This document shows, piece by piece, positions 44,891-54,411 of a stretch of DNA of 64,000 bases (the stretch's first letter is position 1; every line of letters begins with the position of its first letter). The notes below the pieces were generated by a model. The model saw only the letters and a list, made by a program, of their open reading frames with translations, was not told where the DNA came from and ran no database searches. Position numbers and translations under genes: made by a program. The DNA lies in assembly GCA_038030265.1 (NCBI GenBank), contig CM075939.1, forward strand, positions 16,349,253 to 16,413,252, given 5' to 3'. Source of the stretch: Corythucha ciliata. Its lineage: Eukaryota; Arthropoda; Insecta; Hemiptera; Tingidae.

Positions 44891-46070
44891 GTGTCAGGCG
44901 ATCATCGAGAGAAAGGAGACCTCCGGCTTGGCATGACGATTTCGTGACGTCTAGCTCCGCAGAAGTTCTTCTGTCGGAAGTCGAACCGAAAACATATAAT
45001 GAAGCCATTCAAAGCGAGAATGGCGACGAATGGCATTCGGTCATGGACGCAGAAATAACTTCGATGCGTAAAAACGACGCTTGGATATTGACAGAACTCC
45101 CTCCCGGAAAAAGGGCCATAAACAACAAGTGGGTTTTCCGCATTAAGCAAAATCCTGACGGAAGCACCGACAAATATCGAGCATGATTAGTCATCAAGGG
45201 ATGCTCTCGGCGTCCAGTAATCGACTACACTGATACATTCAGTCTTGTGGCAGGCCTAGATGTGATGCTATCACTTCTTGCCATCGCTGCGTCAAATAAA
45301 ATGTGTCTGTGGCAGTTTCACGTTTCTACTGCTTTCCTGTATGGTGACGTTGAAGAGGAAATTTATATGAAGCAGCCCGAAGGGTAAGCAGGCGGAAGAA
45401 GTCAAGTTTGTCGCCTTAAAAGAAGTTTATACGGACTTAAGCAGGCTCCCCTCTGTTGGAACCGAAGATTCGAAGATTTCATGCTCGGTTCAGGATTTCA
45501 CAAAAGTCGAGAAGATCCCTGCATCTATATTTGTCACACGGCGACTGGCAAACTTATTACGCAAACTTATTGCAACCAAACTTATTGTTGTGCTTTACGT
45601 TAACGACGGACTGGTGGCGGCTACTAGTCAGTTCGAACTGCATAAATTCATCGAACAGCTTGAGTCAAGTTTCGACATCGTTTCAAAAGAAGCGTCCTAT
45701 TTACTCGGACTTGAGATCACCCAACTCGACGGTGACATCGTAGTCAGTCAAGCAGCATACATAAGAAAAATCCTCTGTCGATTCAACATGGGAGGATGTA
45801 ACTCCGTTCTCACGCCCATGGAAAAACTCAGGACTTACCAGTCAGGGAAAGTTCCGAATTTCCCGTATCGTTCGGCTGTCGGTGCCCTTCTATATGTAGC
45901 ACGAGGAACTCGTTTTGATATCGCCTTTAGCGTGAGCGTCCTTTCACGTCACTTAGAGAATCCCTCGGAAGAAAACGTGACACAAGTAAAACGAGTAATT
46001 CGTTACCTGGCTGGGATATGGAGCTGGTTGATAGACTTCGCGGGATGCCCGAATTCACTGCGCTCCACCA
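44891..46070 (+). pseudogene. Copia reverse transcriptase remnant
   Basis: Begins SSRERRPPAWHDDF, the proline-rich linker before RT, then EPKTYNEAIQ, GDEWHSVMDAE and NKWVFRIKQNPDGS, the N-terminal RT blocks. An in-frame stop at 45,184-45,186 follows KYRA. Further blocks are IDYTDTF, QFHVSTAFLYG, EEIYMKQPEG then a stop, RSLYGLKQAP, a frame change, LYVNDGLVAAT, YLLGLEI, and VLTPMEK with YRSAVGALLYVARGTRFDI. Both catalytic Asp positions are lost: motif A has His where QFDV is usual, and motif C has YVND where YVDD is usual. The frame ends where RNase H should begin. Confidence 0.93.
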
Positions 46071-46082
46071 GTTGACTAATCG

Positions 46083-46515
46083 CTAATAAAAATGACAATT
46101 TCCTCTTGAAACCAACAATTTCGCTACCAAATTAACGATTCTTAGAAAATGTACGATTCCTCTCAAATTTCACAATTTCATATTCAAACTAACAATATCC
46201 TTATGGAATTGACAATTCACTCAAAAATGACAATGTCCTCATTAAATTAACAATTTCCTCATAAAATTGACAATTACATGATAAAATCGACTATTTCCAA
46301 CTGACGATGATTTTGAACTGGCGATTAACTCATATCATTGACAGCTTTTAAGCTGAAAATTTCCTCTTAAAATCAACCATTAACTCATAAGCTTATGAAT
46401 TCCCGTAAGATTGCATGTTTTCTCATGAAACAGACAATCTTCTTATGAAATTGACAGTTTCTTCGTAATACTAGCAAGATTTTCCATCAAATGGACAGTT
46501 TCCATCAATGAACAG
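46083..46515 (+). repeat. Type D-like array
   Basis: Units of about 22-24 bp such as aaattgacaattacatgat, aaaatgacaatgtcctcat and gaaattgacagtttcttcg. The 5' edge abuts the truncated copia, so copia may have been cut off by array turnover or inserted into the array. Confidence 0.78.
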
Positions 46516-46639
46516 CAGTGAGTGCAGTTTAGCATGGAATTTGATCTGAATGGGGCCTCAGGCTAAAATGTGGCGTTTCGCGTAAGTACAGACCTAGACG
46601 GTGTATTTCGCTTGAATTTTGCTCCAATGTACATATACG

Positions 46640-47480
46640 TGGCACTTCTCGAATTTTGTTTTCTGAAAAAGCAATTTCGGGGATTTTCGTTTTCTGCAAA
46701 ACAATTTTGCTGGGTGGCGCCCAATTCAGAAAATTAGCCCACGCCCAGCGAAATCGGTTGACTGATTCCCGAAATTGGTTTTTCAGTGAGCAAAATCCAA
46801 GATATTTATTTTAAAGGGACCCAGATTCGGGGAACTGTTTTTCTTTTTTCTTTTCCGGTCGAAATCGGCGAAATTTGGTATTTTAGAGAGCAACTTTTGA
46901 GAAAAAACTTTTTTTTTTTTTAGTCAAAGCTGCAAAAATGGTTTTAAAGTGCGAAAAAAAAACAGCAAATTAGGTCTCTGAATTGAGCTGCCCCGCAAAA
47001 TTAGTTTGTCAGTGACAACTAAATAAGTAATATTTGTTTTCTAGTGGACTCGACACGCGAAAATATCGCCAAAATGGGTTTTTAGAGAGCAACATTTGAG
47101 GAATTTGATTTTGTTGTTGTTGTTGTTGTTGTTTAGTTTGACAATGAGCACGACACACGTAAACATTTCTTGCTGTTGAGAAAAATCCGCAAAATTGGTT
47201 TTTAGAGAGCGAAATCCGGGAAATTATTTTTTATGTGAGCCAGACGGGCAAGAAAAAGAAGGAAAATTGGTGTCTCAGTGATGAAAATCTGAGCTAGATA
47301 TTGCTTTTTCAGTGAGGCAGAGCTGCGAAAATGGTTTTTTAGGTACGATAACCACGAAGATGGCAGATGGCGTTGAAATTAGGCCACGTTGCGAAATTTG
47401 GTATCCAGCACAAATGGAACACGAAATTGGCATTTAAGTGGGCGAAATCGGGATAATTGGTTTATTGCTGAGCCAGACAC
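46640..47480 (-). repeat. Type B-like array, inverted orientation
   Basis: Units such as ccgcaaaattggtttttag then agagc, cgaaattggtttttcagtg and aaatttggtattttagaga. There is a GTT microsatellite inside. About 28-32 bp period. Confidence 0.75.
47111..47135. repeat. (TTG)n microsatellite
   Basis: Seven to eight TTG/GTT triplets within the type B-like array. Confidence 0.9.
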
Positions 47481-48130
47481 TTTCGCTATACAAAATCCTG
47501 ATCGTTTCCTGGGTGATCCAGATGGTTTTTTTTACTTATTGGTGGTATCTGGGAGTGGTCAGATTCCCCACTAAGTCTGCGCTTTAAAGTCTAGGGGAGG
47601 GCAGCTGACGACCCCGGCCAACGACAAAGAAAGTTCACCCGAAACCTGTCATACGACCACGAAACTTATAACTACACCCTCAATAAGCCGAAAACCTGGC
47701 ACTCAGTCTCACAAAGAATCAGGACGTGAAAATAGAGGCCATACTTTAGGGCCCAAGTAACCAGTTAGGCTTTTTGCTTCGGAGCTACGGAAGCATTGTT
47801 TTCACTTTTAGGAAATATTTTTTTCTTCTTCTTTAAAATCGAAATTTCCACTTGCATTTCACGTTTTATACCTTCCTGAACAATTTTGGTTTCGTGTCTG
47901 TCTGTCTGCCTGTCTGTCTGTCTGTCCGCAAATCCTTGTAACAAGCATATCTTCCATAGTTTTTATCCGAATTTGATGAAATTTTCAGGGAATATATGTG
48001 TTGGCTAGCAGAGGGTCCCCTATCAATTTCGTCAAAATCGTACAAGGGGGAGGGGGTGAAAAGCGAGGAAGCACTGTGCTATAATCATTAGCAGACGTTT
48101 TTTTTTTTTTAATGCATTGATAGGCATTTT
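47481..48130. other. Spacer with a dispersed-repeat-like tail
   Basis: A TGTC/TGTCTG tract at about 47,892-47,927 is followed by gcaaatccttgtaacaagc, ttttatccgaatttgatg and aaattttcagggaatatatg. That combination recalls a short interspersed repeat I have seen in several invertebrate genomes (a TCTG tract, then a phrase asking for tolerance of a low e-value). The class is unknown. Nothing else recognised. Confidence 0.35.
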
Positions 48131-48139
48131 ATTGCTGAG

Positions 48140-48620
48140 CTGAGTCGTCAGTCACGCCATCTGCAAGGTGCAAATGATAAATTCGGCTTTTTTTGATGCA
48201 CGTATCGTCCGTAATTTAGCCATTTCCAAGACGCGAAGGCTCATCTTGGGGCATTATTTCCCAGGCATGAATGGTCTGTTTAGCCATTCTTGGTGTGTGA
48301 TTAGCCAGTCTAGCAATTTTATTTCTTGTCATGCAATTTCTTGGGGTGCGTGTGGCCATTGATGGAACGGGTGGGGGGTGGTCGATTAGCTGGTAAGGTG
48401 ATGGTCGATTTTTCTGTTCACAGGACTGGAATCTCTGTTTAGGCTTTTCCAATGGACAGTTAGGCTTTTAGTCATTTTTAGACTGCAAATATTCCGTGAA
48501 GCCAAGACGCGAATAGTCAGTTTGGGCATTTTTTGGCATGCGAATGGTCTAATTAGCCATTTTCATGGCGGAAATCATGTCCTTTCAGGAATTTTAGCAG
48601 TGTAGCGATTCAGGCAGTGC
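48140..48620 (-). repeat. Type C array, inverted orientation
   Basis: Units such as aatggtctgtttagccatt then cttgg, gcgaatggtctaattagcc and ccattttcatggcgg are the reverse complement of type C. Period about 30 bp. Confidence 0.8.
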
Positions 48621-51080
48621 TTTTGGTACGTCGATGTGAGGGGTCGTCGTTCATTATTTATTGTTACCAGCGGTTTAGTGGCAGCATATTGTTATTTGTT
48701 ATCATGACTCGTCTCAGTGTCATATAAAGTGTAATTCTATGGTTGTTGGAAAAGACAGTCATGGCGAGGGACAAGTTATAAGAAAAAAGTCTGATGGGTA
48801 GGTTTTATGATTCATGAAAATACAATGAATATATTTCACTCTTATGTAATATCCGAAAGAAAATCTATTGGCTCGAAGAATTGATGGTGGAAAGGCCTTA
48901 CGAGTGCCCTGCCAAGAAACCTTGTGAACCATATTATTCTCTTGACATTCGTTGACTGCCGTCTGATCGACCATAGACACATCCAGACAGACTACAACTG
49001 GCCTGCTGTTTTATTAACCGCCATCAATTCTCATCTTCTCTACATCAAAATAAACGAATGGTATTTTTCCAGCACTTATTATTAATAATCCACTCAGGTA
49101 TCAGCCCCCCCCCCCCGTACCGTGAGAAGAGAAAGATGAAGTGCGATCCAAAGATAAATTGCGACCTCGTAGCTCTCATAAATTTTCTTCCTCCATCTCT
49201 TCCCAACCGCCCACACTTGCTCCCAACTTGAATCCTATATAAAGTGACATATTGGGAGTTATTACCGAAGCTCTTTCTATCGTGAAAGGGGAAAGCTCCT
49301 GGAATTCACCCCTTCTGAGACTTTCTAATCGTCCAATAGGTTTTAGCATTTGGTGCGTGACTCGATCGTCAAATGACTGCCCTACTTCCCCACAGTAGTA
49401 CGGACCGGGACCGGAAAGGTCGTGAAAAAAGATGGGGAGTGAGGTTTGTGGGCGGGGGGATAATGGGATGAAAATTATGCTTCAGCGGTATAATGCCAAC
49501 GAGTTGAAATATGAAGGGTAGGAGCAATGAGGCACGGGGGAGGAATTATTAAAATTCATAGGAATGAAAATTAATGGAATGTATGACCTTTTCTCCCTGT
49601 AAAACGAGGGCGGAAAGGGTAAAACCCACAAACCCTGCTCTTTGTCATTTTATGTTTATTTTTTTCGTCATGAAACGGTAAATTAAGTCACTTGACTCCA
49701 CCGGAGCATTTTTAGCAGAGCCATAAAGCAGGAAGTCCCACTCACCCATACAGTGAGTGGGAGTGGGGGGGTGGGTAAACAAACAAGGTTCTGTCATCCA
49801 CAATGTTAGAGTACAGTGGGTATAGTGCAACAGGATGCCGAACACTAAAGTCTATCACACATGTCTTGAAATTTGACGTCCTGTCATGTCGTTGATTGGG
49901 GGGGGGGGAGGGTCGAGAGGGAAATGGCGCACTTCGATGAGGGCTCTCCAGAAAAACCGACGAAAAAAAAAAACAAATGTTTACGCAGATGCAAAGCTCC
50001 GACCTCTTCTCGACAGCCAGCAGAGCCTTGTCACTGCTCACTGGACCCTGGGTGGGCTTTATTTCTTCTTCTTCCTCTTTCATTCTTCACGAAAGAAAAA
50101 AAAAAGACAAGAGAGTAAACATTGGACTATTGTAGGCCCTCCGGGGAAGGAGAGAGAATTGATTGTCTTGCAGCTTCTTTTTCGGGTGTTCTCCATGCGT
50201 GTGGTCCTTTTTACGCTGTAATTTTTTTTTTTTTAGGGCTGCACGTCGAGATCTGTTGTCATTCTTTCTCGTCGTCTTCCACTAACACCACGTTCCTCTC
50301 AAAACCATAAAAAATAATAATATCTGGATCTGGGTGAAAAGCGAACCGTGTAAAACTATGTCCGTGACAAAATGATTTTGTCGCCCGCAAGACATCAGGC
50401 AGTCTCGCACAATAAATTTATTAGAGTCTTATGAAAATTCGTATTGTGTTATCCTTACAATTTCAAAGCGAATTGATGTCAAGAGCAATACAAAATGTTC
50501 AGATTGGGCCTTGTCCTTTTTTTGATTCTTTTGAACCGGGAAGAACAGAGAAGGGAGAAACAAAGAGATAAGGTATTTTATTTTTATTAGGTCGAAACGG
50601 TCGTTTGATTGAAAGCTTTTGGTTTTATTCTCTTCTGTAAACATCAAAAAGAGCGATTCCTGGTGGGTTTTGTTGGTGACATTGTTATTTGTCAGGGAAA
50701 ACAAAGGGTTGAATCTCCGTACCTCACCCTTGCCACCGTTCTCAGTTTCCTCAGTTTTAACTTTTAAGGGGTTTGAAAAGTCAGTGGTCCTCTTTACGTT
50801 TCTCGTATTTTACATTTTAATCCACTGGAAGTGATTTCCGAACCACCGTTCCAAGGGCGGGAGAGGGGGGGAGCAAAGTTCAATCCTATAATGATGGTGG
50901 TGCACTTTAGGAAAAGTGTACACATAGTTTTCTTCAGTATAGTAGTCAATTTTGACCCTACGGGTGAAGGGATTTCGGGAGTGTGGCTCATAGAAATCCA
51001 ATTACAGTGTGGGACTGGCTCCTTAAAAAAAAAAAAAATCACTGGCTGGTTAAAAACCAATTTTGCCGAAGGTCTCTCAC

Positions 51081-51081
<1 letters not shown>
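48621..51081. other. Unique non-coding stretch
   Basis: C run near 49,107, G run near 49,899, and poly-T near 50,220-50,233. Overlapping frames on both strands at 49,742-50,221 and 50,794-51,160 have no domain and run into homopolymers. A tatataaag string at 49,236 is not enough to call a promoter. No gene seen. Confidence 0.45.

Positions 51082-51127
<46 letters not shown>
51082..51127. repeat. Poly-A tract of 46 bases
   Basis: An uninterrupted run of A on the plus strand. It lies just outside the 3' end of the minus-strand retrotransposon but in the wrong orientation to be its tail (it would read poly-T there). It could be the tail of a separate plus-strand retrocopy; the 31 bp upstream show no gene. 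Confidence 0.9.
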
Positions 51128-51131
<4 letters not shown>

Positions 51132-51158
51132 TTTCTCTGCATAAGAAACCACATTTTT

Positions 51159-52390
51159 AGAGAGAGAGAGATTTTTATTCTTAATATACATATATTGGCA
51201 GTTTAACAAAGCTGTTGCTCTAGGGCTAGGGCCAATTAGCCCTCTAGAGGGCATGATTATCTCCCCAGTAGAATTCCAGAAGTTACTCATTTCTACTTCC
51301 AGGATCTAACAAAAACTCTGAATAAATTGAAACTAGAGGTGGTGATTTTAGGAATTATACAAGTTAAATAAAAATAGATAACGTTAAAAAATAGTGAAAA
51401 CGGGCTAAACATAATCAAAACAATTGAAATTTAATAATTAAGGAAAAATACTAAATAAATATAAGAATGATAAATTCACAAAATATGTGGCAACACAGAC
51501 TAGCAAGAGGACTAGAAAAGGTGTTTGAGCTACTGCTTCATGATAAAGCGCTACGAAAAACAAACTAAAACAAACAAAGAACAAAAAGAAACAAATAAAA
51601 AGAGAAAGGAAGTTGAGAGACATCACTGAGCGGCCTGTTGATTCAGGTAGAAGTCAAAAATTTTCTTTTTAAAAATGGAACAGCATTTCTGATTTTTAAT
51701 GTCACGACGTACCCCGTTCCATAACCGAACAGATGCGGGCACAAATGACTTGGAATGTTTAGTTGTTCGATGGATCGGCATAACCTGATCACTGCGAGGT
51801 CTCCCCTTGTATCCGCAAACTAATTCTCCTTCGAGCAACAAATAAATCGAGCTTGTACAACAGACAGGCACGCAAAAAGTTTCTTCGGAATGACACTTGT
51901 AACCATTTTCATAGTTGGTAAAACTTCGAGACGTGAGCATCGTAAGGGAGGTCATAAATAAACATAACACCCATATTCATGGGATGCTCCAAGCGGTTGT
52001 TCTGTTCATAGCTGAGACCATCATACACTGCCGAAAAATAAACAAAAAGCGGGAAAATCAGCGAGCGGATAAGCAGTTTCGTAACAGAACGGATAGGGCC
52101 TCCCGTTCAGAGGAATGTTGCGAAAGCATTCGGCACACATTGGACACATGACAGTCCCAAACAAAACTTTGGTCCTAAGTGACCCCAAGGGTCACGATGC
52201 TTTTCGCCCAAGGAATCGCACTACCGTCCACAATGACACCAACATCCTCAACCTCAGACAATAATGACGACAAGAAATAGCGCGATCCCAGCAACATCGC
52301 CTGAGTCTTTCCTGCGTTTATAACGAAGTCATTTCTTCTAGCCCATTCCAATATTCTGGCTACGTCGTCATTATTCAAAAAATGCGTACG
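51159..52390 (-). pseudogene. 5'-truncated non-LTR retrotransposon (CR1/L2-like)
   Basis: Read on the minus strand it begins late in RT: ILEWARRNDFVINAGKTQAM, LLGSRYFLSSL, then VDGSAIPWAKSIVTLGVT, which matches the RT thumb of CR1/L2-type elements. After frameshifts comes the C-terminal domain, ending MPIHRTTKHSKSF, VRLWNGVRRDIKN and a stop at 51,623. The I-R-T(T)-HSKSF-P-S-RLWN--P--I block is typical of that group's C-terminus. About 460 bp of AT-rich 3' untranslated region end in a CT microsatellite tail (GA on plus, 51,159-51,171). 5' truncation is usual for such elements. No target duplication found. Confidence 0.85.
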
Positions 52391-53764
52391 AACAATATTT
52401 TGCTCACAGGTCACGGCATTTTGGCGAGTTACAGTCATTATTCCTCCCATAGCATGGAACATAGCATGCCCATCGAGTGTATTTACGTTGAAGTCCGCGT
52501 TGTCGAAAATAAATTGGCTGAATGGATTTACTGAGACGACTACTACTGCTTCTTTCGCCTGCGTAACATACGATCCCAAGGTAGAAAGGAGATTTATAAA
52601 GAGCCTGGATCCAAACCTTTTGTAACAGTTTGTTGCAACTCCAATCAAAATAGACGACACAAATAATTTTGGTCGATCAGCTACCATGACGGCATGTGCC
52701 AGCGCAAGACACTTGTTGTGTGTAACAGCAGAAGCAGTCTCCGGGACGACATGATGGGCACTAGCATGAAAATTGTCAATCGGGGGTAGGAATCAGAGGT
52801 AAATATTTTGGAGCAGATATCCTGTAAAATGATTTTTCCAGCCGTTTTTACAATTCGAGCTCATTCTTCTTGCGGGTCAGACATCTTTTCATAGGAATAC
52901 CAGCTGTCCGAAAGAATTTTGCGGCCAACATTCTTGAAACAGACAACATCCCGTCTGTTGGACATCTGAGAGATAATAATTTTATCTCCATACTTCTCCT
53001 CTAGGTACGCTTCTTCACTGTTTTTATGTGAGGGCGGGAGTCCTCAGGAATCAGATCCATAAGGTGTTCAAGAGAAAATTGGCATTCCTCCCCGTTTTCC
53101 TCGAGATGATTATACACTATTTTCATTAATTGGTCAATGTTAGTCGTTTTTCTTCTTTTCTTTTCAAAAGTATTTGGTAATTTGTAGAATTTTTGTTATG
53201 CAATTTTGACGATATTCTGCATTTACCGCAACTAAATCTGTGTTCATGCCCTCCAAAATGCCAAAACGATCTCCGATTTTTCTCCCCCACTCATCTCCAC
53301 GCTGCATTGCGTACGATAGAATCCGACATGCCATCTCAGGTAGAGTCACTTTTAACATAGCATTGCGCCTGTCGATTGGCAATTTATTCTGCCTTTGTCT
53401 CTACTCTTCATTAACCGTCTCATCACAAAAGAAGCATTTACTTTTTAAATCAATGATACTGCCGTTTTACTTGAGCGAGTCAGCCTGGGCGGAGGTGTAG
53501 GAGCTTGACTTTCATGACGTAAATGTGCCTCTATCATTCGCTCGTTGATGTATTTTTTTTTTTTTTTTTTTTGGCAACCAAGGTGAATAGCAATATCTTC
53601 CACTCTTAGCAAACGTTCATGTTGCTGCTCTTTTCGTGTTACAGCAGAAGCAAGAAGCGTAGAAACTCCTCTCTCCTGTTGTACTACAGACCCTCATCTT
53701 TCAAACTTTCCTCACAAATGAAACACCGGCCTAGCACTGGATTTGACGTTGAAGTAGATGCCAT
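52391..53764 (-). pseudogene. Decayed gene of an unnamed multi-copy invertebrate family
   Basis: From an ATG at 53,764 (minus strand), pieces in shifting frames give a C-x2-C pair (CFICEES), a second pair (CFFCDE, near 53,430), PIDRRNAML, then QRGDEWGRKIGDRFG, LVAVNAEYRQNC, GEECQFSLEHLMDLIPEDSR, KYGDKIIIS, VVCFKNVGRKIL and RPKLFVSSILIGVATN with RFGSRLFINLL. It ends with DNADFNVNTLDGHAMFHAMG before the retrotransposon takes over. I recall the order (twin zinc-binding pairs, R-D-WG-----R, A--YH/R-NC, YGD-I, RP--F-S----G----FGSR, DN-D-N--TLDG--TFH-MG) from large sets of unnamed repetitive proteins in cnidarians, molluscs and arthropods. At least five frame breaks show it is dead. The function is unknown; high copy number suggests a mobile-element protein. 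Confidence 0.7.
53553..53572. repeat. Poly-T tract inside the decayed gene
   Basis: A 20-base T run (A run in the direction of the gene) separates the first zinc pair from the second. It replaces a short stretch of expected coding sequence, so it is either an expansion of a Lys-coding run or a small retro-insertion. Confidence 0.9.
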
Positions 53765-54249
53765 GTCAAATTTAATAAACTAATGATTAATGATAAGTTG
53801 TCGACTTGTCACTTAATACTCAATTACAGCACGAAAAATAAATACGCGAACGAAAATACAGAGTGGATTCGTCTTACTGTGGCCCAACGTTTTGGGTGAA
53901 ACCACGTCCAAAGCCGAGTACAATGCCACCTTTGGGCGTTTGTTATCTCGATCCATTCAAGATTTATGATTTTTTTTTTTTAATTTAAAAAACAAAACAG
54001 TAGGTAATTGCTTTCAAAAATCCCAGATTTCTCAATTTTGATTACAGATTCAGAACCTGCGGAAAATTTCCGTTAGGATAGAGGCCATTTCATTCCTTGA
54101 AAGCATCACCAACTCCTAAGAATCTGGCGTTTTGTCACAGATTCTCGAAAACTCCATAATTTGTACGTTTTCCAAATCATTGCTGTACCCAAACGGTTTT
54201 CTCCACAAGCTGACGATGCGGTACAATAAGGTCCCCATTTTCTAAGCTT
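53765..54249. other. Non-coding stretch upstream of the decayed gene
   Basis: AT-rich sequence without array or element boundaries that I can identify. Any terminal inverted repeat of an element containing the decayed gene would be expected here, and none was recognised. Confidence 0.4.
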
Positions 54250-54411
54250 TGTTATGGTGTATTCATATTTCATGTTACCACTGACGTTTTTCGCAATAAC
54301 GTCGCGAGAATGCTCAAAAATGGCGTTAACTACAGAAGAAATTACAATTTCTCACGACGTTATCGCGAGAAACGTCAGTAGTAACGTAAAATGCGAATAC
54401 ACTATAACAAC
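54250..54411. repeat. Hairpin inverted repeat, 162 bp
   Basis: Arms of about 60 bp (left tgttatggtgtattcatatt and gttaccactgacgtttttcg; right tctcacgacgttatcgcgag and aacgtcagtagtaacg) pair well. The loop is about 40 nt. gctt occurs on both outer sides, but the duplication is not convincing. MITE-like; superfamily unknown. Confidence 0.8.

Larger units (their letters stand above)
40566..46070 (+). mobile_element. Copia-type LTR retrotransposon, dead and nested
   Basis: In order it shows a primer site, a gag with zinc knuckle, an aspartic protease motif, a pre-integrase zinc finger, integrase pieces and an RT domain. This order (integrase before RT) is diagnostic of the copia superfamily. It is broken by a 1.7-kb insertion in integrase, an 802-bp hAT MITE between integrase and RT, several frameshifts and stops, and loss of everything from the RNase H region onward. 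Neither LTR can be recognised. The 5' LTR may be disrupted by the adjoining inverted-repeat element; the 3' side stops where a type D array begins. It is incapable of transposition. Confidence 0.9.

Noticed and set aside
49230..49245. TATA box (tatataaag)
   Set aside because: AT-rich DNA gives many such strings and no coding region follows.
51082..51127. Poly-A tail of the adjacent retrotransposon
   Set aside because: It is on the wrong strand: the retrotransposon is on the minus strand and already ends in a CT tail at 51,159-51,171.
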